64,000 nucleotides of DNA from JAYVYM01 sp046593925 (GTDB lineage Bacteria > Actinomycetota > Actinomycetes > Mycobacteriales > SCTD01), in the NCBI GenBank assembly GCA_046593925.1, contig JBKJQN010000079.1, positions 59,668 to 123,667 of the forward strand. Reading direction: 5' to 3'. This document shows positions 1 to 8,425 of this stretch, in pieces. The notes below the pieces were generated by a model. It was given only the letters and a program-made list of their open reading frames with translations. It ran no database searches and was not told where the DNA came from. Each line of letters begins with the position of its first letter. The first letter of the stretch is position 1. A program made the translations under genes and the position numbers.

Positions 1-777
1 CCCGCCGTGCTGCTGCTGGCCGGCTCGCGTTCGCGGCGGGCCCTGCTGGTCCCGGTCGGCGTGCTCGCCGCGGTGGCCGTCGTCTGGACGGCGCCGTGGG
101 ACGAGCACCTGGTCCGCACCGGTGTCTGGACGTACGCCCCCGACCGGGTGCTGGCCAGCCTCGGTTCGGTCCCACTTGAGGAGTACGCCTTCGTCGTCCT
201 GGAGGTGCTGCTCGTCGGCGCCTGGGCGCTGCGCACCGGCGCCCTGCCCGTCCCGCCCGTGCGCCCCGCCCCGGCCGCCTCGCGGCGTCGCGGCGCACTT
301 GCCTGGGTCGCCGTCGCCCTCGCGGGCCTGCTGCTGAGCGTGCTCGGTGGACAGCTGCGCTACCTCGGCCTGCTGCTGCTGTGGGCCGGCCCGCCGCTGG
401 CCCTGCAACGCCTGGTCGCGGGCGATGTGCTGGTCGCCCGCCGCGCGGCCCGCCTGCACACCGCACTGCCGGCTGCACTGTGGCTGTGCGTGGCCGACCG
501 CCTTGCTCTCGCCGACGGGGTGTGGTCGATCGCCCCGCAGAGCTCGACCGGACTCGCGCTGCTCGGGCTGCCGGTCGAGGAGGCGTTGTTTTTCTCGCTC
601 ACCTGCCTGCTGGTCACCGACGGGCTGCTGCTCGCCGCCGACCCCGCAGTCCTGCGCCGGGCGTTGCCTGTGCTGAGCAGTTGTCGCGCGGTCGTGACGT
701 CGCGCCGCCGGGCACCGGCTGCGCTGGCGGCAGGCCGGGTAGCGGCGACGACAGCGGCCCGTAGCGTCGGGGGATGA
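1..777 (+). CDS. Lycopene cyclase domain protein (5' end outside window)
   Basis: Membrane enzyme of carotenoid synthesis that closes the rings of lycopene (CrtYc/CrtYd-type, two fused repeats). The visible 258 codons are mostly hydrophobic. Each half carries the family motif: WTYAPDRVLA followed by PLEEYAF near residue 58, and GLPVEEALFF near residue 187. The reading frame is open to the window edge, and family members have a further N-terminal membrane segment, so the true start lies upstream; GTG at 7 is only the first in-window start. The stop overlaps the next start (ATGA at 774-777), which suggests read-through transcription into metB, although metB may also have its own promoter. It implies that the host makes cyclic carotenoids and that other crt genes may lie upstream. 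Confidence 0.82.
   Translation, partial: PAVLLLAGSRSRRALLVPVGVLAAVAVVWTAPWDEHLVRTGVWTYAPDRVLASLGSVPLEEYAFVVLEVLLVGAWALRTGALPVPPVRPAPAASRRRGALAWVAVALAGLLLSVLGGQLRYLGLLLLWAGPPLALQRLVAGDVLVARRAARLHTALPAALWLCVADRLALADGVWSIAPQSSTGLALLGLPVEEALFFSLTCLLVTDGLLLAADPAVLRRALPVLSSCRAVVTSRRRAPAALAAGRVAATTAARSVGG
762..767 (+). promoter_or_regulatory. Candidate -10 element (TAGCGT) for leaderless metB
   Basis: TAGCGT lies exactly 6 nt before the metB ATG, the spacing expected if transcription starts on the A of the ATG. There is no clear Shine-Dalgarno sequence. The same hexamer-to-start spacing recurs at many genes in this window. Inferred from position only. Confidence 0.45.
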
Positions 778-2015
778 GCGAGCAGCACGCCGACGACGTC
801 CGCGAGGCCGGCAGCAAGGCCTTCGGGTCCGAGGTGCACGGTGGCCCCGACCGCTGGTCCGAGGGCCACTACGGCTTTGAGACCCTCGCCATCCACGCCG
901 GCCAGGATCCCGATCCCACCACCGGCGCGATCGTGGTGCCCATCTACCAGACCTCGACGTACGTGCAGACCGAGGTCGGCGAGCACCGCGGCTATGAGTA
1001 CAGCCGGTCGGGCAACCCGACGCGGACGGCGCTGGAGACCTGCCTCGCGGCGCTCGAGGGCGGCCGGACCGGGCTGGCCTTCGCCAGTGGCCTGGCAGCC
1101 GAGGACTGCCTGCTGCGCGCGGTGGCCCGGCCCGGTGCGCACGTCGTGGTGCCCGACGACGCCTACGGCGGCACCTACCGGTTGTTCGCCCAGGTGCTGT
1201 CCCGCTGGGGGGTCGAGCACACGGCGGTGCCGCTCGGCGACGTCGACGCGGTCCGCGAGGCGGTGCGCCCGGAGACGGTGCTGCTCTGGTGCGAGACACC
1301 CACCAACCCGCTGCTGACCGTCGCCGACATCGCGGCGCTCGCGGCGGTGGCGCACGACACCGGTGCGCGGCTGGCCGTGGACAACACCTTCGCCAGCCCC
1401 TACCTCCAGCAGCCGCTCGCCCTCGGTGCCGACATCGTCGTGCACTCGACCACCAAGTACCTCGGCGGCCACTCCGATGTGATCGGCGGTGCGTTGGTCT
1501 GCGCCGACCCGGGACTTGGTGAGGAGCTCGCGTACCACCAGAACGCGCTGGGCGGTGTGCCCGGGGCGTTCGACAGCTGGCTGGTGCTGCGCGGCGCGAA
1601 GACCCTTGGCGTACGGATGGACCGGCACTGCGCCAATGCCCAGCGGGTCGTGGAGCTGCTGGTCGGGCACCCCGCCGTCCGGGAAGTGCTCTACCCCGGG
1701 CTGGCGTCGCACCCCGGGCACGAGGTTGCCGCGAAGCAGATGGCCGACTTCGGCGGGATGGTGTCGCTGCGCCTCGCGGGCGGTGAGGGCGCCGCGCTCG
1801 AGCTCTGCCGGCGTACGAAGGTCTTCACGCTCGGCGAGTCACTCGGGGGCGTCGAGTCGCTGATCGAGCACCCCGGCCGGATGACGCACGCGTCGGTCGC
1901 CGGCTCGGCGCTGGAGGTGCCGGCCGACCTGGTCCGGCTGTCGGTAGGCATCGAGACCATCGACGACCTGCTCGCCGACCTCGAGCGCGCGCTGGCCCCG
2001 CTGCCGACCGGCTGA
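774..2015 (+). CDS. metB: Cystathionine gamma-synthase/gamma-lyase family PLP enzyme
   Basis: Fold-type I PLP enzyme of the Cys/Met metabolism family. It either joins an activated homoserine ester to cysteine (synthase) or splits cystathionine (lyase); sequence alone does not separate the two. Visible motifs are SRSGNPTR around residue 80, ETPTNPLL (about 174-181), AVDNTFASP (201-209) and STTKYLGGHSD with the PLP lysine at about K228. The 413 residues include an N-terminal extension of about 30 residues before the conserved HAGQDPDPTTGA block. The ATG overlaps the preceding stop. The same gene (Rv1079) precedes greA and mca in M. tuberculosis, which supports the name metB. It functions in the cytosol in transsulfuration and methionine supply. 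Confidence 0.9.
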   Translation: MSEQHADDVREAGSKAFGSEVHGGPDRWSEGHYGFETLAIHAGQDPDPTTGAIVVPIYQTSTYVQTEVGEHRGYEYSRSGNPTRTALETCLAALEGGRTGLAFASGLAAEDCLLRAVARPGAHVVVPDDAYGGTYRLFAQVLSRWGVEHTAVPLGDVDAVREAVRPETVLLWCETPTNPLLTVADIAALAAVAHDTGARLAVDNTFASPYLQQPLALGADIVVHSTTKYLGGHSDVIGGALVCADPGLGEELAYHQNALGGVPGAFDSWLVLRGAKTLGVRMDRHCANAQRVVELLVGHPAVREVLYPGLASHPGHEVAAKQMADFGGMVSLRLAGGEGAALELCRRTKVFTLGESLGGVESLIEHPGRMTHASVAGSALEVPADLVRLSVGIETIDDLLADLERALAPLPTG

Positions 2016-2021
2016 CCGGGC

Positions 2022-2486
2022 TCAGGCGCCGGGCTTGGTGACCATCAGCACGACGATGGCGATCCAGCACAGCATCGCCACACCGGCGCCTGCGGCGATG
2101 CGGCCGACGAGCGGCGTGGCGTCGCCGCCGGCCTCCAGCGCGGTTGCCGCGCGCTCCTGCGCGGGGACGACCACCGCGAGGACGAGTGCGACCGCGACCA
2201 GCCACAGCACGTACGACGCGCTGACCCACAGCTGGCCCATCGACCACTGCGCCGCCCCCGACGACCCGCCCGACAGGCCGACCAGCGCCGAGCCGAGCAG
2301 CACGGTCAGCAGCGACGCCAGGGTGTACGACCGGGTGGTGCGGGCGTCGCCCCGCAGGGCATCGGCCCGGCCCTCGCGGACGTGCCGGGAGGAGACCACG
2401 CCGGCGAGCGCGGCAGGACCGACCAGGAACACGACGGTCAGCAGGTGCACGACCAGAAGGACGGCGTACGTGCCGGTGTACTTCAC
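2022..2486 (-). CDS. DUF2269-like four-helix membrane protein
   Basis: Small integral membrane protein of 154 residues with four predicted transmembrane helices (about 5-28, 53-72, 83-106, 128-148). The spacing and the small polar loops resemble the predicted-integral-membrane family DUF2269, whose function is unknown. GTG start, with a TAGCGT box 6 nt upstream at 2493-2498. It sits only 9 bp downstream of the VWA gene on the same strand, so it may be read with that cassette or from its own promoter. Convergent with metB (6 bp apart). Real gene very likely; function not known. Confidence 0.7.
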   Translation of the reverse strand: MKYTGTYAVLLVVHLLTVVFLVGPAALAGVVSSRHVREGRADALRGDARTTRSYTLASLLTVLLGSALVGLSGGSSGAAQWSMGQLWVSASYVLWLVAVALVLAVVVPAQERAATALEAGGDATPLVGRIAAGAGVAMLCWIAIVVLMVTKPGA

Positions 2487-2492
2487 GGCCGG

Positions 2493-2498
2493 ACGCTA
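2493..2498 (-). promoter_or_regulatory. Candidate -10 element (TAGCGT) before DUF2269-like gene
   Basis: Read on the minus strand, TAGCGT ends 6 nt before the GTG at 2486. It overlaps the last codon and stop of the upstream VWA gene. Same spacing as the metB box. Confidence 0.35.
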
Positions 2499-4469
2499 GC
2501 CCCGCCGGCCGCGCCGGGCCCGCAGGTAGTCCGACACGACGTACTCGCCGAGCCGCGCGGGGTCGGGTGAGAACACCCGGCCGCCGTTGCGGGCCGCGAT
2601 CGACTCGACGAACTCGACCAGCCGCGGTTCGTCGTCGAGCATGAACACGTTGATCGTGGCGCCGCGGCGGGTGATCCGCTCGACCTCGGCCATGGTCAGC
2701 TCGAGGGTCTCCGGCAGCGGCGGCCAGCAGAACTCGGCCCAGCCGCCGCGGGTCAGGTGCGCCGTCGGCTCGCCGTCGGTGACCACGAGCACGACCGGCT
2801 CGGCGTCGGGATGCTTGCCGAGGAACCGGCCGGCGAGCATCAGCGCGTGCTGCAGGTTGGTGCCCTGGACGCGCTGGGCGTCGAGTCCAGCCAGCTGCTC
2901 GGGCCGCAGCACCTGTGCCATGTCGCTGAAGCCGATGACTTCGATCGCATCCTGCGGGAACTGCGTGGTCACCAGGCTGTGCAGCGCCAGCGCCGTCTGC
3001 TTGGCGGCGCCCCAGGTGCCGCGCAGCTCCATCGAGAACGACAGGTCGACCAGCAGGGCGACGGCGGCGGTCGTGCGCCGTTCGGTCTCGACGACCTCGA
3101 AGTCGTCGACGTGCAGCCGTACGGCGCCACGCCCCGTCCCGGGCAGCGACGGGCTTCGCAGCACCGCGTTGGAGACGGTGCGTACGACGTCGAGCGGCTG
3201 CTCGTCGCCGAACTCCCAGGCGCGCGACGAGCCGATCCGGTCACCTGCGGCGCCGGCGTCGCGTACGTCGTGCCCGCCCCGGCCCTTGCTCGTCAGGTCC
3301 GCGAACACCTTGCGCAGCGCGGTGGCGCCGAGCCGGCGGACCGCCCGCGGCGACAGCTCGAGGTGGCCCTGCTCGTCGCGGACCAGGTAGCCCTGGGCCT
3401 GCAGTTCGCGCTCGATCCGGCGCAGCGCCTCGACGTCGTCTACGGCCCCGCGCCCGAGCGCGCGCTGCACCGCTGCCTCGTCGACGTCGTCGAGCGAGGC
3501 GCCCGGGTAGTCCTGCCCCAGTGCGGAGGCCAGGTCGTCGAGGTCGGCGAGCTCTGTGAGCGCGGTCGTGGCGTCGCCCATGCCCATCCCCTGCTCGCCG
3601 CGCATCTGCTCGCGGCCGCCCCACGGCAGGTCCGGGCGGGCGTTGCGCAGGCTGTCGCCGAGCTGCGCCAGCTGCGACGCGAGGTCGGCGTCCATCGCGC
3701 CGTCCATCAGCTCGCCGAGCTCCTGGCGCTGCTGCGGGGTCAGGGGGTCCATCAGGCGCTGCTGCGCGGCGGCCCGCCGGGCCAGGTCGTCGACCAGCTC
3801 CGGCAGGCTCTGCGGGTTGCTCGGGAAGAACTCGCCGTGCTCGGCCATGAAGTCGGCGAACTGCTGCTCGGTGTTTTCGCCGCGGGCATCGGCCTCGAGC
3901 ATCGCGTTGAGGTCGGCGAGCATGTCCTTGACGGCCTGCATCGCCTCCGGGGTCGCCTGCTGCAGCGCGTCCTTCATGCCGGCGAACTGGCTGTCCAGGA
4001 CCTCGCGGCGCAGCAGGTCGCCGATCTGCTCGTACGCCGCGCGCGCCTCCGGACTGCGCCACTCGTACGGCTCCAGCTCGCGAACCGCCCTGGCGGTGTC
4101 CCGCGGCAGGGTGTCGAGCTCCAGCTCGGCCATCCGGGCGGCGTCCGACGGATCGGGGAACAGTGCCTGCTTCTCCAGCTCGACGGCCTTCTCGAGCAGC
4201 TCGCGGACCTCCTCCAGCGTGCCGTCCAGCCGGCCCTGCTTGCGGGCCTCCCGCTGGCGCTTCGACACCTGACGGCGCAGCTCGTCCAAGCCGCGCAGCC
4301 CGTCGGCGCCCTGCCGGAGCAGGTCCCGTAGCGCCTGCCGCGGGCTCGCGCCGCCGAGTACCTGCTCGCCGATCTCGTCGAGCGCGCTCGCCACGTCGTA
4401 CGGCGGCTCCAGTGGGTCACGGCCGCCGTGCCACTCCCCGTAGCGGTAGCGGGCCGCCCGGTCAGGCAT
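2496..4469 (-). CDS. VWA-domain protein, partner of the adjacent MoxR-like ATPase
   Basis: Large (657 aa) soluble protein. The N-terminal 430 residues are charged and helical, with no domain I can name. The C-terminal third is a von Willebrand A domain with a full metal-binding MIDAS site: DLSFS (DxSxS) near residue 473, GTNLQHA near 535 and VTDGEP near 561. VWA proteins paired with MoxR/BchI-type AAA+ ATPases are thought to deliver substrates for remodelling, as in CobN/CobST, Mg-chelatase ChlD/ChlI, RavA-ViaA and NorD-NorQ. The ATG overlaps the stop of the 2TM gene by 8 nt, giving one transcript: ATPase, 2TM protein, VWA protein. It is not a chelatase subunit by any chelatase-specific motif I can see. 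Substrate unknown. Confidence 0.82.
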   Translation of the reverse strand: MPDRAARYRYGEWHGGRDPLEPPYDVASALDEIGEQVLGGASPRQALRDLLRQGADGLRGLDELRRQVSKRQREARKQGRLDGTLEEVRELLEKAVELEKQALFPDPSDAARMAELELDTLPRDTARAVRELEPYEWRSPEARAAYEQIGDLLRREVLDSQFAGMKDALQQATPEAMQAVKDMLADLNAMLEADARGENTEQQFADFMAEHGEFFPSNPQSLPELVDDLARRAAAQQRLMDPLTPQQRQELGELMDGAMDADLASQLAQLGDSLRNARPDLPWGGREQMRGEQGMGMGDATTALTELADLDDLASALGQDYPGASLDDVDEAAVQRALGRGAVDDVEALRRIERELQAQGYLVRDEQGHLELSPRAVRRLGATALRKVFADLTSKGRGGHDVRDAGAAGDRIGSSRAWEFGDEQPLDVVRTVSNAVLRSPSLPGTGRGAVRLHVDDFEVVETERRTTAAVALLVDLSFSMELRGTWGAAKQTALALHSLVTTQFPQDAIEVIGFSDMAQVLRPEQLAGLDAQRVQGTNLQHALMLAGRFLGKHPDAEPVVLVVTDGEPTAHLTRGGWAEFCWPPLPETLELTMAEVERITRRGATINVFMLDDEPRLVEFVESIAARNGGRVFSPDPARLGEYVVSDYLRARRGRRG

Positions 4470-4734
4470 CGTCGCGGCCGTCGAGGAAGGCCCGGTACGC
4501 CAGCCGCCTGCGCAGCGCCGTGGCCTCGCGTACGGGGCGCATCATCGGGCGGACGACCAGCGCGTACAGCAGGGCGACGGCGAGCAGCGTCCACAGCCCG
4601 GACAGATTGAGGGCGGTGAGCAGGTAGCCCACCGACAGGAACAGCACGAAGGTCACGATGGCCGTCAGCAGCACCCGCCGCCGTAGGGCGTACGGGTCGG
4701 GGGTGCCTGCGGCCAGGCCCAGGGCGTCGTCCAC
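4462..4734 (-). CDS. Small two-helix membrane protein inside the ATPase/VWA cassette
   Basis: Ninety-residue protein from a GTG lying one base after the TGA of the upstream ATPase gene. It overlaps the VWA start by 8 nt, so it is translationally coupled on both sides. It has two adjacent hydrophobic helices (roughly residues 24-42 and 46-62) flanked by arginines, then a basic amphipathic tail ending RRLAYRAFLDGRDDA. The hairpin shape suggests a membrane anchor for the ATPase/VWA pair. A longer frame extends upstream, but there it is only the shifted shadow of the ATPase gene, so the GTG at 4734 was chosen. No family name recognised. Confidence 0.68.
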   Translation of the reverse strand: MDDALGLAAGTPDPYALRRRVLLTAIVTFVLFLSVGYLLTALNLSGLWTLLAVALLYALVVRPMMRPVREATALRRRLAYRAFLDGRDDA

Positions 4735-4735
4735 C

Positions 4736-6166
4736 TCAGCCGCCGTAGACAGTCCGGCCGCTGACCGAGTCCTTGGCCAGCCGCCGGTTGAGGTGCAGCC
4801 CCTCGAGCGCGAACTCCACTGCAGCCGCCGCGAGGCCCGGCGACTCCTCCTCGACGCCGAGCCGGGCCAGCAGTGCGGCGAGACCCGGCACCGAGCCCAG
4901 ACCCTTGAGCAGGTCGACGGCCGGGACGAGGTCGCCGGTCTCGACGGTCGCACCCTGCGCGAAGCGGCCCTGCAGGCCCGACAGGTCAAAGCCGCCGAGC
5001 CGGGCCCGGAAGGTGTCAGCGGTGGCCTTGCGCAGCAGGTGCGCGAGGACCTCGAGCTCGCGGCCCTCCTCGGCCGCCTCGAACTCGACCTTGCCGCGGG
5101 AGGCGGGCACGACGCTGGGCAGGTCGCAGACCCGCGCGACGGCGACCGGCTCGCCGGTGACGGCCGCACGGCGAACGGCGGAGGCGGCGACGGTCTCGCT
5201 GGCCGCGACCGCGAACCGCGCCGACACCCCGGAGCGCTGGTCGACCTGCGGGCTGTCCCGGACCAGGCGGGTGAACCGAGCGATCACCTCCAGGAGGTGG
5301 TCGGGGACCTGGACGGGGGTGCCCGGCCAGTCCAGCACCGCCTCCTGGCGGATGACCGACAGCTCGTCCTCGAGCCGCAGGGGGTAGTGGGTGCGTACCT
5401 CCGCGCCGAACCGGTCCTTCAGCGGCGTGATGATGCGGCCGCGGTTGGTGTAGTCCTCGGGGTTGGCTGAGGCCACCACCAGCAGGTCCAGCGGCAGCCG
5501 CAGCGTGTAGCCGCGGACCTGGATGTCGCGCTCCTCCAGCACGTTGAGAAGCGCGACCTGGATGCGCTCGGCGAGGTCGGGCAGCTCGTTGACGCTGAAG
5601 ATTCCGCGGTTGGTGCGTGGCACCAGGCCGTAGTGGATGGTCTCCGGGTCGCCGAGGGTGCGCCCCTCGGCGACCTTGATCGGGTCGACGTCTCCGATCA
5701 GGTCTCCGACGGAGGTGTCGGGGGTGGCGAGCTTCTCGCCGTACCGCTCGCTGCGGTGCTTCCAGGCCACCGGGGTCGCGTCGCCCTCCGCCGCGACCAG
5801 CCGGGCGCAGCGCACACAGACCGGGGCGTAGGGGTGGTCGTTGATCTCGCAGCCCGCGACGACCGGCGTCCAGGCGTCGAGCAGCCCGATGAACGTGCGG
5901 ACCAGCCGGGTCTTGCCTTGGCCGCGCTCACCGAGCAGCACGAGGTCGTGCCCGGCGAGCAGCGCCCGCTCGACCTCGGGCAGAACGGTGTCGTCGAAGC
6001 CCAGGATGCCGGGGAAGGTGGCCTCCCCGGCCGCGAGCCGGGCCAGCAGGTTGTCCCTGAGCTCGACTTTGACGGGCTTGTGGACGTGCCCGCCGGCCCG
6101 TAGCTGCCCGAGTGTGGTCGGGGCGGGCGTCGGGTCTGGGGCGGTGGTCAGGTCGGCTGCCGGCAC
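4736..6166 (-). CDS. MoxR/magnesium-chelatase-type AAA+ ATPase
   Basis: 476-residue AAA+ protein. Walker A is GERGQGKT at about 79-86. The Walker B region reads GIFSVNELP near 188-196, with Asn where the first acidic residue is usual. A conserved helical lid with SARFAVAASET follows. The helix-2 insert carries C106, C117 and C120 (C-x10-C-x2-C), which looks like a small metal site. It heads a three-gene coupled operon with a 2TM protein and a VWA/MIDAS protein, the usual layout of MoxR-VWA chaperone systems. GTG start with TAGGGT 6 nt upstream (6173-6178). The role is inferred as ATP-driven remodelling or metal loading; it is unlikely to be true Mg-chelatase because no bch or cob genes are near. 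Confidence 0.85.
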   Translation of the reverse strand: MPAADLTTAPDPTPAPTTLGQLRAGGHVHKPVKVELRDNLLARLAAGEATFPGILGFDDTVLPEVERALLAGHDLVLLGERGQGKTRLVRTFIGLLDAWTPVVAGCEINDHPYAPVCVRCARLVAAEGDATPVAWKHRSERYGEKLATPDTSVGDLIGDVDPIKVAEGRTLGDPETIHYGLVPRTNRGIFSVNELPDLAERIQVALLNVLEERDIQVRGYTLRLPLDLLVVASANPEDYTNRGRIITPLKDRFGAEVRTHYPLRLEDELSVIRQEAVLDWPGTPVQVPDHLLEVIARFTRLVRDSPQVDQRSGVSARFAVAASETVAASAVRRAAVTGEPVAVARVCDLPSVVPASRGKVEFEAAEEGRELEVLAHLLRKATADTFRARLGGFDLSGLQGRFAQGATVETGDLVPAVDLLKGLGSVPGLAALLARLGVEEESPGLAAAAVEFALEGLHLNRRLAKDSVSGRTVYGG

Positions 6167-6172
6167 TGTTTG

Positions 6173-6178
6173 ACCCTA
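6173..6178 (-). promoter_or_regulatory. Candidate -10 element (TAGGGT) of the ATPase/VWA operon
   Basis: On the minus strand TAGGGT ends exactly 6 nt before the GTG at 6166. There is no Shine-Dalgarno sequence. The divergent ROK gene starts at 6220, so both promoters must lie in about 53 bp. Confidence 0.4.
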
Positions 6179-6219
6179 CGTCCGGCCCGGGCGCCTCGCG
6201 AGGGCAGCAGACTGTCCAC

Positions 6220-7161
6220 GTGACCCGCGGGGACGACCATGTCGCCGACCCCGAGGGCCGGCCGGTCCTGGCCGTCGATGTCGGCGGGACCAAGCTCGCG
6301 GCGGGGCTCGTCGACGCCGACGGGACGGTGCGCCGGGCCGAGCGGGTGCCGACCGGCTACGACCCGTGGACGGCGTTGAGCGGGCTGCTGGAGCGGGTCC
6401 GCGGTGGCGAGCCGGTGTGCGGCGTCGGGGTCGGCTGCGGCGGCCCGACGAGCTGGCCGGAGGGGGTCGTCTCGCCGCCGAACACGGCGGCCTGGCGCGA
6501 TGGCTTCCCGCTGCTCGCCGCGCTCCGGTCGGTGTACGCCCCTCTGCCCGTCCGGATGCACAACGACGCCGTCGCTCTCGCGGTCGGTGAGCACTGGCGC
6601 GGCGCCGGCCGGGGCACCGCTGACCTGCTCGGCATGGTTGTGTCGACCGGCGTCGGCGGCGGTGTGGTCACCGGTGGCCGGGTGCTGCAGGGCCGCAGCG
6701 GCAACGCCGGCCACATCGGGCATCTGGTCGTCGAGCCCGGCGGGCCGCCGTGCGGCTGCGGCGGGCGCGGCTGCCTCGAGGCGGTGGCCCGCGGGCCGGC
6801 CGTCGTGGCGTGGGCACGCGAACGGGGCTGCTCCGCGCGGGACGGAGCCGCGCTTGCCGTCCTCGCGGCTGCCGGCGAGCCGGTCGCGGTGGCCGCGCTG
6901 GCCCGGGCCGGCCGGGCCCTCGGCACCGGCATCGCCGGGGCAGCCGCACTGCTCGACGTCGACCTGGTGGTGCTGGGCGGCGGCTTCGCGCAGGCCGGCG
7001 AGCCGCTGTGGGCGCCGCTGCGCGCGGCCCTGGCCGAGCACGCCGGGCTGGGCTACCTGGCGGGCCTGCGGGTGCTGCCGGCGGCCCTCGGGCAGCACAG
7101 CGGGCTGGTCGGCGCCGCGGCCCTCATCCATTCCGCCGACCGGTACGCGACCCCGGGCTGA
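6220..7161 (+). CDS. ROK-family sugar kinase (glucokinase-like)
   Basis: Cytosolic kinase, 313 residues, that phosphorylates a hexose (glucose most often) with ATP. Visible features are the ATP loop DVGGTK (about 20-25), the catalytic Asp in HNDAVALAVGE, the ROK substrate motif GHIGHLVVEPGG and the zinc motif CGCGGRGCLE. No N-terminal winged helix is present, so it is a kinase rather than a NagC/Xyl repressor. GTG at 6220 was chosen because it leaves a normal short leader before the ATP loop and follows a purine-rich stretch (GAGGGCAG). Divergent from the AAA+ operon. Sugar specificity cannot be read from the sequence. Confidence 0.85.
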   Translation: MTRGDDHVADPEGRPVLAVDVGGTKLAAGLVDADGTVRRAERVPTGYDPWTALSGLLERVRGGEPVCGVGVGCGGPTSWPEGVVSPPNTAAWRDGFPLLAALRSVYAPLPVRMHNDAVALAVGEHWRGAGRGTADLLGMVVSTGVGGGVVTGGRVLQGRSGNAGHIGHLVVEPGGPPCGCGGRGCLEAVARGPAVVAWARERGCSARDGAALAVLAAAGEPVAVAALARAGRALGTGIAGAAALLDVDLVVLGGGFAQAGEPLWAPLRAALAEHAGLGYLAGLRVLPAALGQHSGLVGAAALIHSADRYATPG

Positions 7162-7198
7162 CCGCACCTGCGGCGCCCACCTGCCGTCAGCGCCCTGG

Positions 7199-7204
7199 CA
7201 GGAT
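7199..7204 (+). promoter_or_regulatory. Candidate -10-like element (CAGGAT) for leaderless ilvA
   Basis: CAGGAT lies 6 nt before the ilvA GTG at 7211, keeping the A at position 2 and the T at position 6 of the TANNNT pattern. The same hexamer sits at the same distance before fumC. Weak alone, supported by recurrence. Confidence 0.3.
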
Positions 7205-7210
7205 CGGGGT

Positions 7211-8419
7211 GTGCACCCCGTCCAGCTCGCCGATGTGCAGGCCGCCCGCCTGCTCCTGGCCGGCGTGGTCCGGACGACCCCGATGGAAGGCTCGCGCCCG
7301 CTCTCGGCGAGCGTCGGCGGCCCGGTCTTTCTCAAGTGCGAGAACCTGCAGCGCACCGGCTCGTTCAAGCTGCGCGGCGCGTACGTCCGGATCGCCCGGC
7401 TGACCGGGGCCGAGCGCGCCCGCGGGGTGGTGGCAGCAAGCGCCGGCAACCACGCGCAGGGCGTCGCGCTCGCGTCGCAGCTGCTCGGCATCACCGCCAC
7501 GGTGTTCATGCCGGAGGCCGCCCCGCTGCCGAAGGTCGCGGCCACGACGGCCTACGGCGCGCAGGTCCGGCTGTCCGGCACCACGGTCGATGAGGCACTG
7601 GTGGCGGCGCGGGCCTTCGAGGCCGAGACCGGGGCCGTCCTGATCCACCCGTTCGACCACGTCGATGTCGTGGCCGGCCAGGGGACGGTCGGCCTGGAGA
7701 TCCTCGAGCAGTGCCCGGACGTCCGCACCATCGTGGTCTGCACCGGCGGCGGCGGGCTGGTCGCCGGGATCGCGGTCGCGGTGAAGGGTCTACGGCCCGA
7801 CGTGCAGGTCGTCGCCGCGCAGGCCAGCGGCGCGGCGGCCTTCCCCGGCTCGCTCGCGGCCGGCCGGCCGGTGCCGGTCGGCGACATGACGACGATGGCC
7901 GACGGGATCGCCGTCGGGTGCCCCGGCGAGCTGACCTTCCCGCTGGTGCGCGATCTCGTCGACCGGGTCGTCACCGTCGACGAGGACACCATCTCCAGGG
8001 CGCTGCTGCTGTGCCTGGAGCGCGCCAAACTCGTTGTCGAGCCGGCCGGCGCGGCGGCCGTCGCCGCCGTCCTGGACGCCCCGACGTCCTTCACGCCGCC
8101 CGTCGTCGCCGTCGTGTCCGGCGGCAACATCGACCCGCTGCTGCTCGCCAAGGTGATCCGGCACGGCCTGCTGGCGGCCGGCCGCTTCCTGTCTCTGCGG
8201 GTCCGCATCCCGGACCGCCCCGGGGAGCTCGCCCGGCTGCTCGCCGTGCTGGCCGACAGCGGGAGCAACGTCCTGGACGTCGAGCACCGGCGTACCGGGC
8301 GCGGGCTGCACCTCGACGAGGTGGAGGTGTCGGTGCAGCTGGAGACCCGCGGCTCTGAGCACAGCGAGCTGGTCGGCCGGCTGCTCTCCGCTGCCGCGTA
8401 CACCGTCACGCCCGGCTGA
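7211..8419 (+). CDS. ilvA: Threonine ammonia-lyase with C-terminal ACT domain
   Basis: PLP enzyme that deaminates threonine (or serine) to 2-oxobutyrate, entering isoleucine synthesis or threonine breakdown. The PLP lysine is in RTGSFKLRGA at about K53, the glycine-rich phosphate loop is CTGGGGLVAG, and SAGNHAQG is conserved. Residues from about 325 to the end form one ACT regulatory domain (RVRIPDRPGELARLL). The 402 residues match the short single-ACT class. The frame is open far upstream, but GTG at 7211 gives the normal N-terminus. Convergent with greA, 6 bp between stops. Confidence 0.9.
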   Translation: MHPVQLADVQAARLLLAGVVRTTPMEGSRPLSASVGGPVFLKCENLQRTGSFKLRGAYVRIARLTGAERARGVVAASAGNHAQGVALASQLLGITATVFMPEAAPLPKVAATTAYGAQVRLSGTTVDEALVAARAFEAETGAVLIHPFDHVDVVAGQGTVGLEILEQCPDVRTIVVCTGGGGLVAGIAVAVKGLRPDVQVVAAQASGAAAFPGSLAAGRPVPVGDMTTMADGIAVGCPGELTFPLVRDLVDRVVTVDEDTISRALLLCLERAKLVVEPAGAAAVAAVLDAPTSFTPPVVAVVSGGNIDPLLLAKVIRHGLLAAGRFLSLRVRIPDRPGELARLLAVLADSGSNVLDVEHRRTGRGLHLDEVEVSVQLETRGSEHSELVGRLLSAAAYTVTPG

Positions 8420-8425
8420 GCCGCC

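Noticed and set aside
360..1721. Long open frame (453 codons) antisense to lycopene cyclase and metB
   Set aside because: Mirror of high GC3 codons; composition is repetitive His/Gly/Arg, no domain, and it lies opposite well-supported genes.
2757..4331. 524-codon plus-strand frame opposite the VWA gene
   Set aside because: Rich in Leu, Gln, Arg and Val as a shadow of the Ala/Glu/Leu-rich VWA gene; the VWA MIDAS motifs prove the minus strand.
4736..6166. Magnesium chelatase subunit ChlI/BchI
   Set aside because: AAA+ fold is similar, but no chelatase H subunit or chlorophyll/cobalamin genes are near, and the Cys-rich insert and 2TM partner differ.
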